Shown here piece by piece: positions 25,232-30,912 of a stretch of 46,879 nucleotides of DNA (its first letter is position 1; each line of letters begins with the position of its first letter). The position numbers were made by a program, and so were the translations under genes. The DNA is taken from IMG/VR virus record IMGVR_UViG_3300005253_000246, positions 1 to 46,879 of that record. One strand, 5' to 3'. The notes under the pieces are model-generated. The model was not told where the DNA came from and ran no database searches. It was given only the letters and a program-made list of their open reading frames with translations. This DNA is from a virus.

Positions 25232-25261
25232 ATGAAACTAGGACATCTAGCCAGGAGCTAG
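25232..25261 (+). CDS. Possible 9-aa leader peptide
   Basis: ATG behind TAGGAGAG at the very start of the predicted transcript reads MKLGHLARS and stops at TAG within an AGGAGCTAG repeat. It could be a translated leader of the strongly expressed gene downstream. Based only on position and ribosome binding site. Confidence 0.25.
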   Translation: MKLGHLARS

Positions 25262-25360
25262 ACCACGGTACAATTGAATAGATGGCTACTATTGGAGTAG
25301 CAAGGTGCTGTAAAGTGGTAACGTTATAGTATCACCAAAATAAAATATTAAGGAGATATT

Positions 25361-25981
25361 ATGGCAGAACAAAAAGAAGCACCCAAGCAGGCACCAACCC
25401 TTGACCAGATTAAGGCTGAGATGCTCCAAGCTATTACGGATGGTAATGACGCCGATGTAGCAAGGTTGGCTAAGTCTATCCAAAAGCATAGTACGGATAT
25501 TGTCAAGGCCGAGGCGGATAAGCAGAAAAAAGAGGGTGAGGCACTAGCCGGTGTCCGTGAGAAATTGGCGGTTGCAATTCACACAGCCATTGGTGACATA
25601 TCCAGCCAGAGACCAGAGCGGGTAGCAAAGGGCGTAGAAGTCCTTGCCGGAATAGAAGATAAGCTGTCTAAGGTCAAGGCTAAGGGCTATACCTTTAAAC
25701 TTGACGAACTGGATGTTCAGTATAAATCGGTAGCCTTGGCGGTTCCAACAGTTAGAAAATCCAGCGGTGGTGGAGGTGGTGGAACCGGTGTAACCGTCCA
25801 AAGCCAGACCGGGTTAAGGAGAGGTGAGCTAATTGAGAAGTTTGGGACTGGTGAAGAAAAAGCCAACATCCAAAAAGCATTTGATGGTGCATCATCCAGT
25901 CCGGGTTCCGCCAAGTGGAGTGCTGAAAAACCAGTGGTTAAGCGGATATTGGCAGACCATCCAGAACTGATAAAACGATAG
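25361..25981 (+). CDS. Independently expressed helical protein (206 aa)
   Basis: ATG behind AAGGAGAT. N-terminal ~100 residues are a Lys/Glu/Ala-rich helical domain (LDQIKAEMLQAITDGNDADV ARLAKSIQKH), then a poly-Gly hinge (SSGGGGGGTG, ~residues 133-142) and a C-terminal ~60-residue charged domain (GLRRGELIEKFGTGEEKANI). No enzyme motif is visible. It has its own perfect promoter and its own intrinsic terminator, unlike every other early gene, so high stand-alone expression is likely. Nucleoid-like, inhibitor or ssDNA-binding roles are all possible; I do not recognise the family. Confidence 0.75.
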   Translation: MAEQKEAPKQAPTLDQIKAEMLQAITDGNDADVARLAKSIQKHSTDIVKAEADKQKKEGEALAGVREKLAVAIHTAIGDISSQRPERVAKGVEVLAGIEDKLSKVKAKGYTFKLDELDVQYKSVALAVPTVRKSSGGGGGGTGVTVQSQTGLRRGELIEKFGTGEEKANIQKAFDGASSSPGSAKWSAEKPVVKRILADHPELIKR

Positions 25982-25988
25982 CCTCCTA

Positions 25989-26034
25989 AGGAATATGGAG
26001 TAGGAATAGTTGCCAACCTACTCCTTATTCTTTT
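25989..26034 (+). terminator. Intrinsic terminator after the 206-aa gene
   Basis: GGAGTAGG (25997-26004) pairs with CCTACTCC (26017-26024), and the stem is extended by AAGGAATAT/TTATTCTT on either side. A T-rich tract follows (26025-26034). It begins 8 nt after the stop codon and is the clearest terminator in the window. Confidence 0.85.
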
Positions 26035-26112
26035 GTGTTTGGAAGTAGGGAAGTTATAGAATGGAGGTAGGGACAGGACGTGGACATTGGAGGACATTCA
26101 GGGACAGGATAC

Positions 26113-26176
26113 ATTATGTAAAGCTGGATTGGAGACTAGAGGAGACTACATTATGTAAAGTCAACATTATGTAAAG
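26113..26176 (+). repeat. Three ATTATGTAAAG motifs upstream of a promoter
   Basis: Identical copies at 26113-26123, 26150-26160 and 26166-26176, the last ending 10 bp before the -35 at 26187. Same motif as at 24776-24948 and 32311-32332. The placement suits an activator or repressor of this promoter. Confidence 0.7.
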
Positions 26177-26186
26177 CTATCAGCTA

Positions 26187-26215
26187 TTGACAAACGCAAC
26201 ACCTTGTGTTATACT
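26187..26215 (+). promoter_or_regulatory. Promoter of the hammerhead-containing operon
   Basis: TTGACA (26187-26192), 17-base spacer, TATACT (26210-26215). Directly preceded by three copies of the ATTATGTAAAG motif. It drives the 25-residue gene, the hammerhead and the genes that follow. Confidence 0.8.
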
Positions 26216-26249
26216 ATAGGTAGACTAAGAATAGAGAGGAGTTAGAAGG

Positions 26250-26327
26250 ATGACTAAATTGTGTGATATGTTCCAGGAGGACAACCCACGCTTTGACAAG
26301 GACCGATTTATTACAGCTTGCCAGTAA
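26250..26327 (+). CDS. Microprotein with a phage-typical FDKDRF motif (25 aa)
   Basis: ATG behind AGAGGAG/AGAAGG. Sequence MTKLCDMFQEDNPRFDKDRF then ITACQ matches short phage proteins that end in NPRFDxDRFxxAC, known mainly as small ORFs of unknown role. Its TAA stop is the first three bases of the hammerhead, so translation reaching the stop would disturb ribozyme folding. Confidence 0.6.
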   Translation: MTKLCDMFQEDNPRFDKDRFITACQ

Positions 26328-26382
26328 CTCGAAACCAGGTGAAAGCCTGGTCGCTAGATAAAGTCTAGCCTGATGAGAGTTA
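26325..26382 (+). ncRNA. Type II hammerhead ribozyme
   Basis: All core elements are present in type II order. Stem II 3' strand TAACTC (26325-26330) is followed by GAAA (26331-26334). Stem III is CCAGG/CCTGG (26335-26339/26346-26350) with a TGAAAG loop. The cleavage triplet GTC ends at 26352, and stem I is GCTAGA/TCTAGC (26353-26358/26364-26369) with loop TAAAG. CTGATGA (26370-26376) and the stem II 5' strand GAGTTA (26377-26382) close the fold. Every stem pairs perfectly and every conserved core base matches. Predicted self-cleavage after 26352 separates the 25-aa cistron from the DUF7007 gene and leaves a new 5' end 47 nt before its start codon. Confidence 0.94.
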
Positions 26383-26399
26383 AGGAGGGTTAAAAGGAA

Positions 26400-26708
26400 A
26401 TGAAGACACCTTGGGGAGAATCAGACAGTCAGGATACACTAGCGCCGGGCATCATAAGCTATGGCACGGCCAGCCACGGGGGCATATGGTTAAGCTCAGA
26501 GAGACAGGACCAGCTACCCGAAGGGATTGACAACTTCTTACACGACCTTCGCTGGTGGGAGGAGGACTGCGACTGGGTTGTACCTTATATCCTATTCAAG
26601 GATGATATTGAGAAGTACGGCCAAGCATATCACTTCACTGAGCATCTAAACGCTGCCTATATCACAGCACGGGACCATCACCCGGAGATTATCGGAGTAA
26701 CGGCCTAG
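26400..26708 (+). CDS. DUF7007-like protein
   Basis: 102 residues, ATG with AAGGAGG 11 nt upstream. It starts KTPWGESDSQDTLAPGIISY, then GTASHGGIWLSSERQDQLPE and WWEEDCDWVVPYILF, the TPWG / ASHGG..LS.ER / EEDCDW pattern of DUF7007 proteins from phages and plasmids. The biochemical role is unknown. It is translated from the 3' product of the hammerhead, which is unusual for a conserved early gene. Confidence 0.75.
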   Translation: MKTPWGESDSQDTLAPGIISYGTASHGGIWLSSERQDQLPEGIDNFLHDLRWWEEDCDWVVPYILFKDDIEKYGQAYHFTEHLNAAYITARDHHPEIIGVTA

Positions 26709-26800
26709 TTAATACCCGGACACGGAGCCGGTCAAGTTGGAGGGCTTACCGGTTCAAGTCCTGGCATTAGCCAGAGAATAATATAATGGAGGGTATGAAG

Positions 26801-26917
26801 ATGAAACAGAGCAGATACATTATACACCTGGTGATGTGGTATATCACTGACCGGATTAACAAGCTGAGATTGCGGCTTGGGTGGCTGTCTTATTGGGATG
26901 TTAAGAATCGTTGGTAG
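26801..26917 (+). CDS. Small basic amphipathic protein (38 aa)
   Basis: The ATG at 26801 sits 7 nt after GGAGGG; another in-frame ATG is at 26795. Reads MKQSRYIIHLVMWYITDRIN then KLRLRLGWLSYWDVKNRW, Trp- and Arg-rich, possibly membrane-associated. The 92-nt gap before it contains a CTGGC-ATTA-GCCAG hairpin (26761-26774). Confidence 0.45.
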   Translation: MKQSRYIIHLVMWYITDRINKLRLRLGWLSYWDVKNRW

Positions 26918-26964
26918 CTAACCTCTTCACTTAGCTCCCCAGTAAAAGTAAGGAGTTGAGATAG

Positions 26965-27012
26965 ATGATGGATGATGACATTAAAAACGGAATATTCCAA
27001 CCAATATACTAG
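26965..27012 (+). CDS. Possible 15-aa leader peptide
   Basis: AAGGAG precedes ATG by 9 nt; the frame reads MMDDDIKNGIFQPIY. Three mutually pairing segments follow (27031-27103), the usual context of a transcription or translation attenuator. Supported only by site and context. Confidence 0.35.
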   Translation: MMDDDIKNGIFQPIY

Positions 27013-27030
27013 CACAATATACTAAAGAAG

Positions 27031-27103
27031 AGGGTTAGTCCTTTCCCCTAGCCCTTCAATCACATCTCACTACAACAAGGGGCTGATTGGGTTGAAGGGT
27101 TAG
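27031..27103 (+). promoter_or_regulatory. Attenuator-like competing hairpins
   Basis: Segment 1 AGGGTTAG (27031-27038) can pair with the first 8 bases of segment 2 CTAGCCCTTCAA (27048-27059). Segment 2 can instead pair over its full 12 bases with segment 3 TTGAAGGGTTAG (27092-27103). Each alternative has one G-U pair. The structures are mutually exclusive and lie between a short leader frame and the next gene. No U-tract follows, so control of translation or message stability is more likely than termination. Confidence 0.45.
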
Positions 27104-27133
27104 TATGAGAGGATTAACAAGGAAGGATTAGAT

Positions 27134-27415
27134 ATGACAACCAACGAGCTAGGTATAGATATAGTATCCAACATACTAGGTGACTTGGTATATGACCGTT
27201 GTATATGTAAAGAAGGATATTCTACCCTAGCCCTACACAAAGGTGGCTCCCATGCCAGGGTGTGGATACATGAGGATGGTAGTGTATGTTATCGCCCTGC
27301 ATTTGAGGTTTATGGTGATATACTGCTGTCTGGGGAAGTGGCGGATATATTATCCAAACATGAAATTAAAACACACCAGATTATTAATTGTCCATATAGG
27401 GAGGATAAGCAATGA
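27134..27415 (+). CDS. Early protein (93 aa)
   Basis: ATG behind AAGGAAGGA. Sequence (TTNELGIDIVSNILGDLVYD) then RVWIHEDGSVCYRPAFEVYG looks like a small alpha/beta protein; no family recognised. Follows the attenuator-like leader and overlaps the next gene (ATGA). Confidence 0.55.
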   Translation: MTTNELGIDIVSNILGDLVYDRCICKEGYSTLALHKGGSHARVWIHEDGSVCYRPAFEVYGDILLSGEVADILSKHEIKTHQIINCPYREDKQ

Positions 27416-27537
27416 AGGATGGTGACCTATTCCTAATCAAGCTCAAGCTCCAGCCACTGGAACTCCAGGTCGAGGAGTGTCTGAGGAAGAGAAGGTTGCT
27501 GGAAGTAATACTGAAAGGAGGAGCCCAATGTGCTTAA
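27412..27537 (+). CDS. Small helical protein (41 aa)
   Basis: Starts with an ATGA overlap and ends 10 nt inside the next gene. Reads MKDGDLFLIKLKLQPLELQV then EECLRKRRLLEVILKGGAQC, Leu-rich and basic at its C-terminal half, consistent with one amphipathic helix. Function unknown. Confidence 0.45.
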   Translation: MKDGDLFLIKLKLQPLELQVEECLRKRRLLEVILKGGAQCA

Positions 27538-27908
27538 CTGTTTTGGATAGGCCAACCCAGCACACACGCAAGAGGATAGGATATAAGGTTGTTACTGAGG
27601 TGTCAGAGGGTAGCTACCGACCTATATATTCCTACGACTATGGTATACTATTTGAGATAGGTAAAGAGGTAAAAGCTGGAGGTTTAGATAGATTGGAGCG
27701 AGTTGGAATATCACTCACTACATATCATCCAGGTTTCCACATCTTCCTTAACAAGTCTGATGCTATTGGATGGGAAAGACACCAAATGTTTGGTGGCCAT
27801 AAGGTAGCCAAGGTATCCTTCCGTGGGGTCATAGCCTCTGGTAGAGAGTTCCCAACACCAGGTCCCATAGTAGTAGCCAAGTACGTAACATTAAAGGAGA
27901 TAGTCTAA
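27528..27908 (+). CDS. Early alpha/beta protein (126 aa)
   Basis: I start it at the ATG at 27528 (MCLTVLDRPTQHTRKRIGYK) because AAAGGAGG precedes it; a GTG 51 nt upstream lacks a site. It contains RIGYKVVTEVSEGSYRPIYS, a YHPGFHIFLNKSDAI segment and VAKVSFRGVIASGREF, resembling a family of small phage/bacterial proteins with a CLT..P...GYKV start and GFH.F....A motif. Biochemical role unknown. Confidence 0.6.
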   Translation: MCLTVLDRPTQHTRKRIGYKVVTEVSEGSYRPIYSYDYGILFEIGKEVKAGGLDRLERVGISLTTYHPGFHIFLNKSDAIGWERHQMFGGHKVAKVSFRGVIASGREFPTPGPIVVAKYVTLKEIV

Positions 27909-28087
27909 TGTCCGAATATACAGTAGGACTGGAGTTCAACCTCCCACCCAAGGACATCAAGCGTGTGGCAGATACCCTACGCAAGGTATCCAAAGAGGTA
28001 GACAGCATCCAGGAGTCAAAGGATACCCAATACGCCGCTGATATCATGGATGAGATATACACCAAGATGGAGGAACAACATGGCTGA
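27908..28087 (+). CDS. Small helical protein (59 aa)
   Basis: ATG overlapping the previous TAA. Reads MSEYTVGLEFNLPPKDIKRV then ADTLRKVSKEVDSIQESKDT, a short strand followed by a charged coiled helix. Ends 8 nt into the next gene. Unknown. Confidence 0.5.
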   Translation: MSEYTVGLEFNLPPKDIKRVADTLRKVSKEVDSIQESKDTQYAADIMDEIYTKMEEQHG

Positions 28088-28259
28088 TATAAATATAACC
28101 CACTCAAACGGTGAGATTACCATTAAGTTTAAACCTGATAGAGGAACCGTATCCAGGTCAGGTAAGACCCTGATAGTAGCCACCACCTCAGGTTTTGTTC
28201 CCGTAGAGGGGACGGACCTTAGGATAAGCCTGAATGTTATTAAACCAAAAGGTAGTTGA
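28080..28259 (+). CDS. Small beta-rich phage protein (59 aa)
   Basis: Start at the ATG at 28080 behind GGAGG. Reads MADINITHSNGEITIKFKPD then SRSGKTLIVATTSGFVPVEG: a small beta sheet of the sort often found in phage early regions. The stop is followed immediately by the pseudoknot RNA at 28265. Confidence 0.55.
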   Translation: MADINITHSNGEITIKFKPDRGTVSRSGKTLIVATTSGFVPVEGTDLRISLNVIKPKGS

Positions 28260-28264
28260 TGTCA

Positions 28265-28331
28265 CCAGTGGGTTTCATCCGGAGGTAGGGTCCCACTGGC
28301 GGTGGTTCACACCGAACTCCACCCTACCTCC
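28265..28331 (+). ncRNA. Intergenic H-type pseudoknot RNA
   Basis: Four perfectly complementary blocks interleave. CCAGTGGG (28265-28272) pairs with CCCACTGG (28292-28299), and GGAGGTAGGGT (28281-28291) pairs with ACCCTACCTCC (28321-28331). The second stem starts where the first ends, so they can stack. The connecting loop contains a further hairpin CGGTG/CACCG (28300-28304/28310-28314). The AAGGAGGG site of the next gene begins 5 nt downstream, which suits a riboswitch or protein-controlled leader. No known class was recognised. Confidence 0.7.
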
Positions 28332-28351
28332 AATAAGGAAGGAGGGACAAT

Positions 28352-28729
28352 ATGTCATACCAAGATGTAAAGGATAAACTACACCACGGACACCGCAAGG
28401 TGGCTAACAATACGTACCTTGCCTATGAGAATGAGTTTCATGGTGACTATGTAATACACCCAATAATCATGAAGCTACATGGCAATGTGGTAGCAAGGTT
28501 TTATCCAGACCACATAGAACTCCACTCTGCTGGATGGCACACAGTTACCACCAGGTCCAGGCTAAACCTGGCCCTTAGGCTGGCAGGTATCCATGGTAGT
28601 ATAAGCCAATATAAATATCAGTGGTACATAGATACCAACCTACTTAACGTGGTGGAGTTTAAGGATGGTATGAAAATCTCCTATACCGGTGAGATACTAA
28701 GCCATCCCCCTATAGAGGTATCAAAATGA
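28352..28729 (+). CDS. Conserved phage-type protein (125 aa) behind the pseudoknot
   Basis: ATG behind AAGGAGGG. Contains IIMKLHGNVVARFYPDHIEL HSAGWHTVTT and RSRLNLALR. The LHGN.(V/I)A....D.I.L.S.GW.T.TT..RLN pattern is shared with widespread small phage proteins of unknown function. It is the gene directly controlled by the upstream pseudoknot, if that structure is regulatory. Confidence 0.65.
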   Translation: MSYQDVKDKLHHGHRKVANNTYLAYENEFHGDYVIHPIIMKLHGNVVARFYPDHIELHSAGWHTVTTRSRLNLALRLAGIHGSISQYKYQWYIDTNLLNVVEFKDGMKISYTGEILSHPPIEVSK

Positions 28730-28902
28730 AAATAGTCTGTGCCTGGTGTGATAAATCCATGGGTGAAAAACCACCACTGTCTGATACCCGTACCACCCAC
28801 GGTATATGTGACCAATGTATCCGAGACTGTGTAATGGAGGATGGAGATGAGTCCAGAGATGGTGATTATTATAAGGGAAATCAGGAGGAGACTCAGAGAT
28901 GA
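28726..28902 (+). CDS. Zinc-ribbon protein (58 aa)
   Basis: ATGA overlap with the upstream gene. Reads MKIVCAWCDKSMGEKPPLSD then GICDQCIRDC: CxxC at 5-8 and 28-31 make a two-knuckle zinc site, with an acidic tail. Likely a small regulatory or adaptor protein. Confidence 0.6.
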   Translation: MKIVCAWCDKSMGEKPPLSDTRTTHGICDQCIRDCVMEDGDESRDGDYYKGNQEETQR

Positions 28903-28932
28903 GGTATCCAACTATGAGGTTGATGTTGTAGA

Positions 28933-29067
28933 ATGGACAAACTCAAGGTATTTCCACCAAAACTAACCATCGTACTGAGAGGTATTATCTATGGACTCCT
29001 ACTCTGGGTCTGGTACAACATCTGCCACTTGATAGGTACAATACTATTAGAAGGAGGAATCAAATGA
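28933..29067 (+). CDS. Single-pass membrane peptide (44 aa)
   Basis: ATG frame MDKLKVFPPKLTIVLRGIIY then GLLLWVWYNICHLIGTILLE: a basic head and one hydrophobic helix. The end overlaps the next gene with ATGA, typical coupling here. No strong ribosome binding site. Confidence 0.45.
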   Translation: MDKLKVFPPKLTIVLRGIIYGLLLWVWYNICHLIGTILLEGGIK

Positions 29068-29240
29068 GAGACAAGACCGATTGGACTAAACCACTGGATA
29101 TGGATGACGACCTGTGTGTGGAGTGTGGTGATACATCAGCCTGTTTTGAGGGTATCAAGCAGAACATTGAGCATGAGGGGTTTGTCCTCACACTTACTTG
29201 CTCAAGTTATACCATATCAAATGAACATACTAAGGATTAA
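29064..29240 (+). CDS. Small cysteine-containing protein (58 aa)
   Basis: Start overlaps the upstream stop; GAAGGAGGAA precedes it. Sequence MRDKTDWTKPLDMDDDLCVE CGDTSACFEGI has CxxC at ~18-21 plus later cysteines (CFEG, LTCSS), so possibly zinc binding. Unknown function. Confidence 0.5.
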   Translation: MRDKTDWTKPLDMDDDLCVECGDTSACFEGIKQNIEHEGFVLTLTCSSYTISNEHTKD

Positions 29241-29263
29241 ATATCACCTTATGGAGGTATTCA

Positions 29264-29467
29264 ATGACAGAGAAGATATTACCCACCTCAACCCTGAATC
29301 TAAAACCAACTCCACGCCAGGTTAGAGCTATAACCCGTATGGCCTCCCAATTAGGAGACCGTACTGGTATAGAGCATACTCCAGTAAACCGGAGGGAAGC
29401 AAGGGACCTTATATTCAGGTTAAGAATACAGTTAAAGGAGGCTAGAAATGGGAAGGAAACCAGTTAA
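29264..29467 (+). CDS. Small phage protein with a TPRQxRAI motif (67 aa)
   Basis: ATG behind GGAGG. Residues ~16-60 (TPRQVRAITRMASQLG and NRREARDLIFRLRIQLKEA) follow a helix-hairpin pattern seen in short phage proteins with TPRQ..AI..M....G and N..EAR.LI..L. DNA binding is plausible from its basic helices. Overlaps the next gene. Confidence 0.55.
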   Translation: MTEKILPTSTLNLKPTPRQVRAITRMASQLGDRTGIEHTPVNRREARDLIFRLRIQLKEARNGKETS

Positions 29468-29630
29468 TCCACCACCACTCACCCTAAAAGAGACAACAAA
29501 AATAGACAGACAACCACTATACACCCACCGCATAGTCACCTGTATCAAGTGTAACCAGTCCGGAGGTATTCTAATCAAGGTAGGTGATAACGAGTACGTA
29601 CATCAGAATCAGTCTGGATGTAATAAGTAG
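29448..29630 (+). CDS. Zinc-knuckle protein (60 aa)
   Basis: ATG behind AAAGGAGG, overlapping the previous gene. Ends with TCIKCNQSGGILIKVGDNEY VHQNQSGC: CxxC ... H ... C, a compact zinc site. Proline-rich N-terminus. Unknown function. Confidence 0.5.
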   Translation: MGRKPVNPPPLTLKETTKIDRQPLYTHRIVTCIKCNQSGGILIKVGDNEYVHQNQSGCNK

Positions 29631-29644
29631 ATATAATATAATAT

Positions 29645-29660
29645 TAACTATACTTATATA
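29645..29660 (+). repeat. Copy of the 16-bp intergenic motif
   Basis: TAACTATACTTATATA, identical to 9678-9693 and to the reverse strand at 22003-22018. Lies 27 nt upstream of the start codon of the next gene in a 57-nt AT-rich gap, so it may be an operator for an internal promoter. Confidence 0.6.
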
Positions 29661-29687
29661 ACATAAAGTACATTTAAGGAGAGTGAT

Positions 29688-29939
29688 ATGGTAAAAGAGA
29701 AGAAGGTAAAAATGACCCAAGAGGAGATGAGGCAGTTAAAGGATATGATTGCAATGAAGGACGGACTAGATGTGGTGATGGAATCCCAGATGAGGGTTGG
29801 CAAGCATATCAAGGATATTGAGTCCTTGTTCTGGGGTGGTATAGCAAAGCGTTTAGGGACTAGCCAAGCTGCTATTAAGGTAGACCTCAAGACAGGCTAT
29901 GTTACCTGGACCGAAGTTGAGACAAAGGATAGTAAGTGA
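29688..29939 (+). CDS. Helical early protein (83 aa)
   Basis: ATG behind AAGGAGAG. Reads MVKEKKVKMTQEEMRQLKDM then SLFWGGIAKRLGTSQAAIKV: charged helix, then a possible helix-turn-helix-like segment. First gene after the third copy of the 16-bp motif. Function unknown. Confidence 0.55.
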   Translation: MVKEKKVKMTQEEMRQLKDMIAMKDGLDVVMESQMRVGKHIKDIESLFWGGIAKRLGTSQAAIKVDLKTGYVTWTEVETKDSK

Positions 29940-30253
29940 CTAATCCAAAAGCCAAGGACTTAATCAATCTACCCATTGAGGAACGAGACAAGCTGTATCA
30001 GTATCCATATACTGGTCCCTATGCTGGTGAGCCTGAGTTATATGAAATCCTACACCTCAAAGAAAGTAGGGAGATATGGGGTATAGACCACCTAGCTATA
30101 TATAAGGACTGTCCAGCCTGTGGTAATACCAAGGCTGAGTGGATACGCCAAGAGTGGGCTATATGCTTTGACTGTCTGATTACCTTCGATGCCTTTGAGA
30201 TGTACTATGACCTAAGTGAGATGGATAAACCAGAAGATTATGAGGAGGAATAA
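29936..30253 (+). CDS. Zinc-ribbon protein (105 aa)
   Basis: GTG start coupled to the upstream stop (GTGA). N-terminal part is acidic and Tyr-rich; residues ~69-90 hold CPACGNTKAEWIRQEWAICF DC, a CxxC-x15-CxxC zinc ribbon. Probably a transcription- or replication-associated adaptor; no specific family. Confidence 0.55.
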   Translation: MTNPKAKDLINLPIEERDKLYQYPYTGPYAGEPELYEILHLKESREIWGIDHLAIYKDCPACGNTKAEWIRQEWAICFDCLITFDAFEMYYDLSEMDKPEDYEEE

Positions 30254-30405
30254 TGGAAGCAGGTACTAATGATAAATACTTACTACTATTTATACCCTGT
30301 AACGGACAATACCTAAGGGACTGGTGGTGTACTGAAACTGACCACCCCTGTCCAGCACTTAATGATGAGGAATGTCCAATAAAGCAGGAACTGGAGGATG
30401 AGTAA
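30253..30405 (+). CDS. Cysteine-rich small protein (50 aa)
   Basis: ATG overlapping the previous TAA (TAATG). Reads MEAGTNDKYLLLFIPCNGQY then CTETDHPCPALNDEECPIKQ: four cysteines spaced as in small zinc or disulfide proteins. Behind GAGGAGG. Unknown. Confidence 0.5.
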   Translation: MEAGTNDKYLLLFIPCNGQYLRDWWCTETDHPCPALNDEECPIKQELEDE

Positions 30406-30493
30406 ATGGACAATACCAATAACAATAGTAACTGTATTTACCCTACTCTACATACTATATCATACCATAATAATTGGATGGGAGATTAAATAA
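30398..30493 (+). CDS. Single-pass membrane peptide (31 aa)
   Basis: ATG with CTGGAGG just upstream, overlapping the previous gene by 8 nt. Reads MSKWTIPITIVTVFTLLYIL then YHTIIIGWEIK: one hydrophobic helix with polar ends. One of several tiny membrane proteins in this arm. Confidence 0.5.
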   Translation: MSKWTIPITIVTVFTLLYILYHTIIIGWEIK

Positions 30494-30528
30494 TTAAAAC
30501 CACACCTAATACCATCCGTACCCAAGCC

Positions 30529-30912
30529 ATGAAGGAGATGGGTATAACCAGCTTCAAACCTAATACCAAGAAGCAGAGGAAGCTGAGGCCTATACCTCAA
30601 CCTACCATAGACTCCAGCCTAAAGACTCCACTCATGAGGTATCTTGAGCTGATACATGGTGAACCCATTGAGCAGATACTTCTATCCGGCTCCCTCTCAG
30701 TGGTAGCTAAGAAATTAGATAATGAGGTGGATACCAGTACCCTGAGTAGGTGGATTAAAAGGCTTAAGCTAAGGTATTCAGTGGATAACCTACCCAACTG
30801 TAATGGATGTAGGAAGTATGGCCCAGCCTGTGAGAGTGGGGTATGCTACCTACTAATTGAGTTGGAGAGGTATGACCTACTGGAGGCTAAGAAGGTTGAG
30901 GTACTTCCTTGA
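30529..30912 (+). CDS. Regulator-like HTH protein with C-terminal zinc cluster (127 aa)
   Basis: Shown from the ATG at 30529, which has no clear site; an ATT codon 36 nt upstream, coupled to the previous stop, is an alternative start. Residues ~55-85 (SLSVVAKKLDNEVDTSTLSR WIKRLKLRY) form a helix-turn-helix. They are followed by NLPNCNGCRKYGPACESGVC, a C-x2-C-x6-C-x4-C cluster, and a C-terminal helix. It probably binds DNA as a transcription regulator; a candidate for the operators in this arm. Confidence 0.6.
   Translation: MKEMGITSFKPNTKKQRKLRPIPQPTIDSSLKTPLMRYLELIHGEPIEQILLSGSLSVVAKKLDNEVDTSTLSRWIKRLKLRYSVDNLPNCNGCRKYGPACESGVCYLLIELERYDLLEAKKVEVLP

Larger units (their letters stand above)
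24702..25360. other. 659-bp non-coding control region
   Basis: No convincing gene lies here; the longest frames are 21 codons or fewer. It holds five copies of an 11-bp motif (24776-24948), a LexA-type palindrome (24964-24977), several AGGAGCTAG repeats (25065, 25144, 25253, variants at 25045 and 25182) and a perfect promoter at 25188. The iteron-like repeats between two transcription units make it a candidate replication origin or master control region. Confidence 0.6.

Noticed and set aside
26061-26174. 37-codon frame downstream of the terminator
   Set aside because: It overlaps three operator motifs and has no clear ribosome binding site; its codons follow the short direct repeats (GGGACAGGA, GGACATT) of the region.
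26726-26775. tRNA-like sequence (GGTTCAAGTCC resembles a T-arm)
   Set aside because: The T-stem does not pair well, there is no matching 5' acceptor strand or anticodon arm, and the bases are better explained by hairpins CCGGT/ACCGG and CTGGC/GCCAG.
26706-26789. Possible amber readthrough of the DUF7007-like protein
   Set aside because: The 27-codon extension is Gly-rich without a family match, and a genome-wide recoding of TAG is excluded by its normal use as a stop in many genes.
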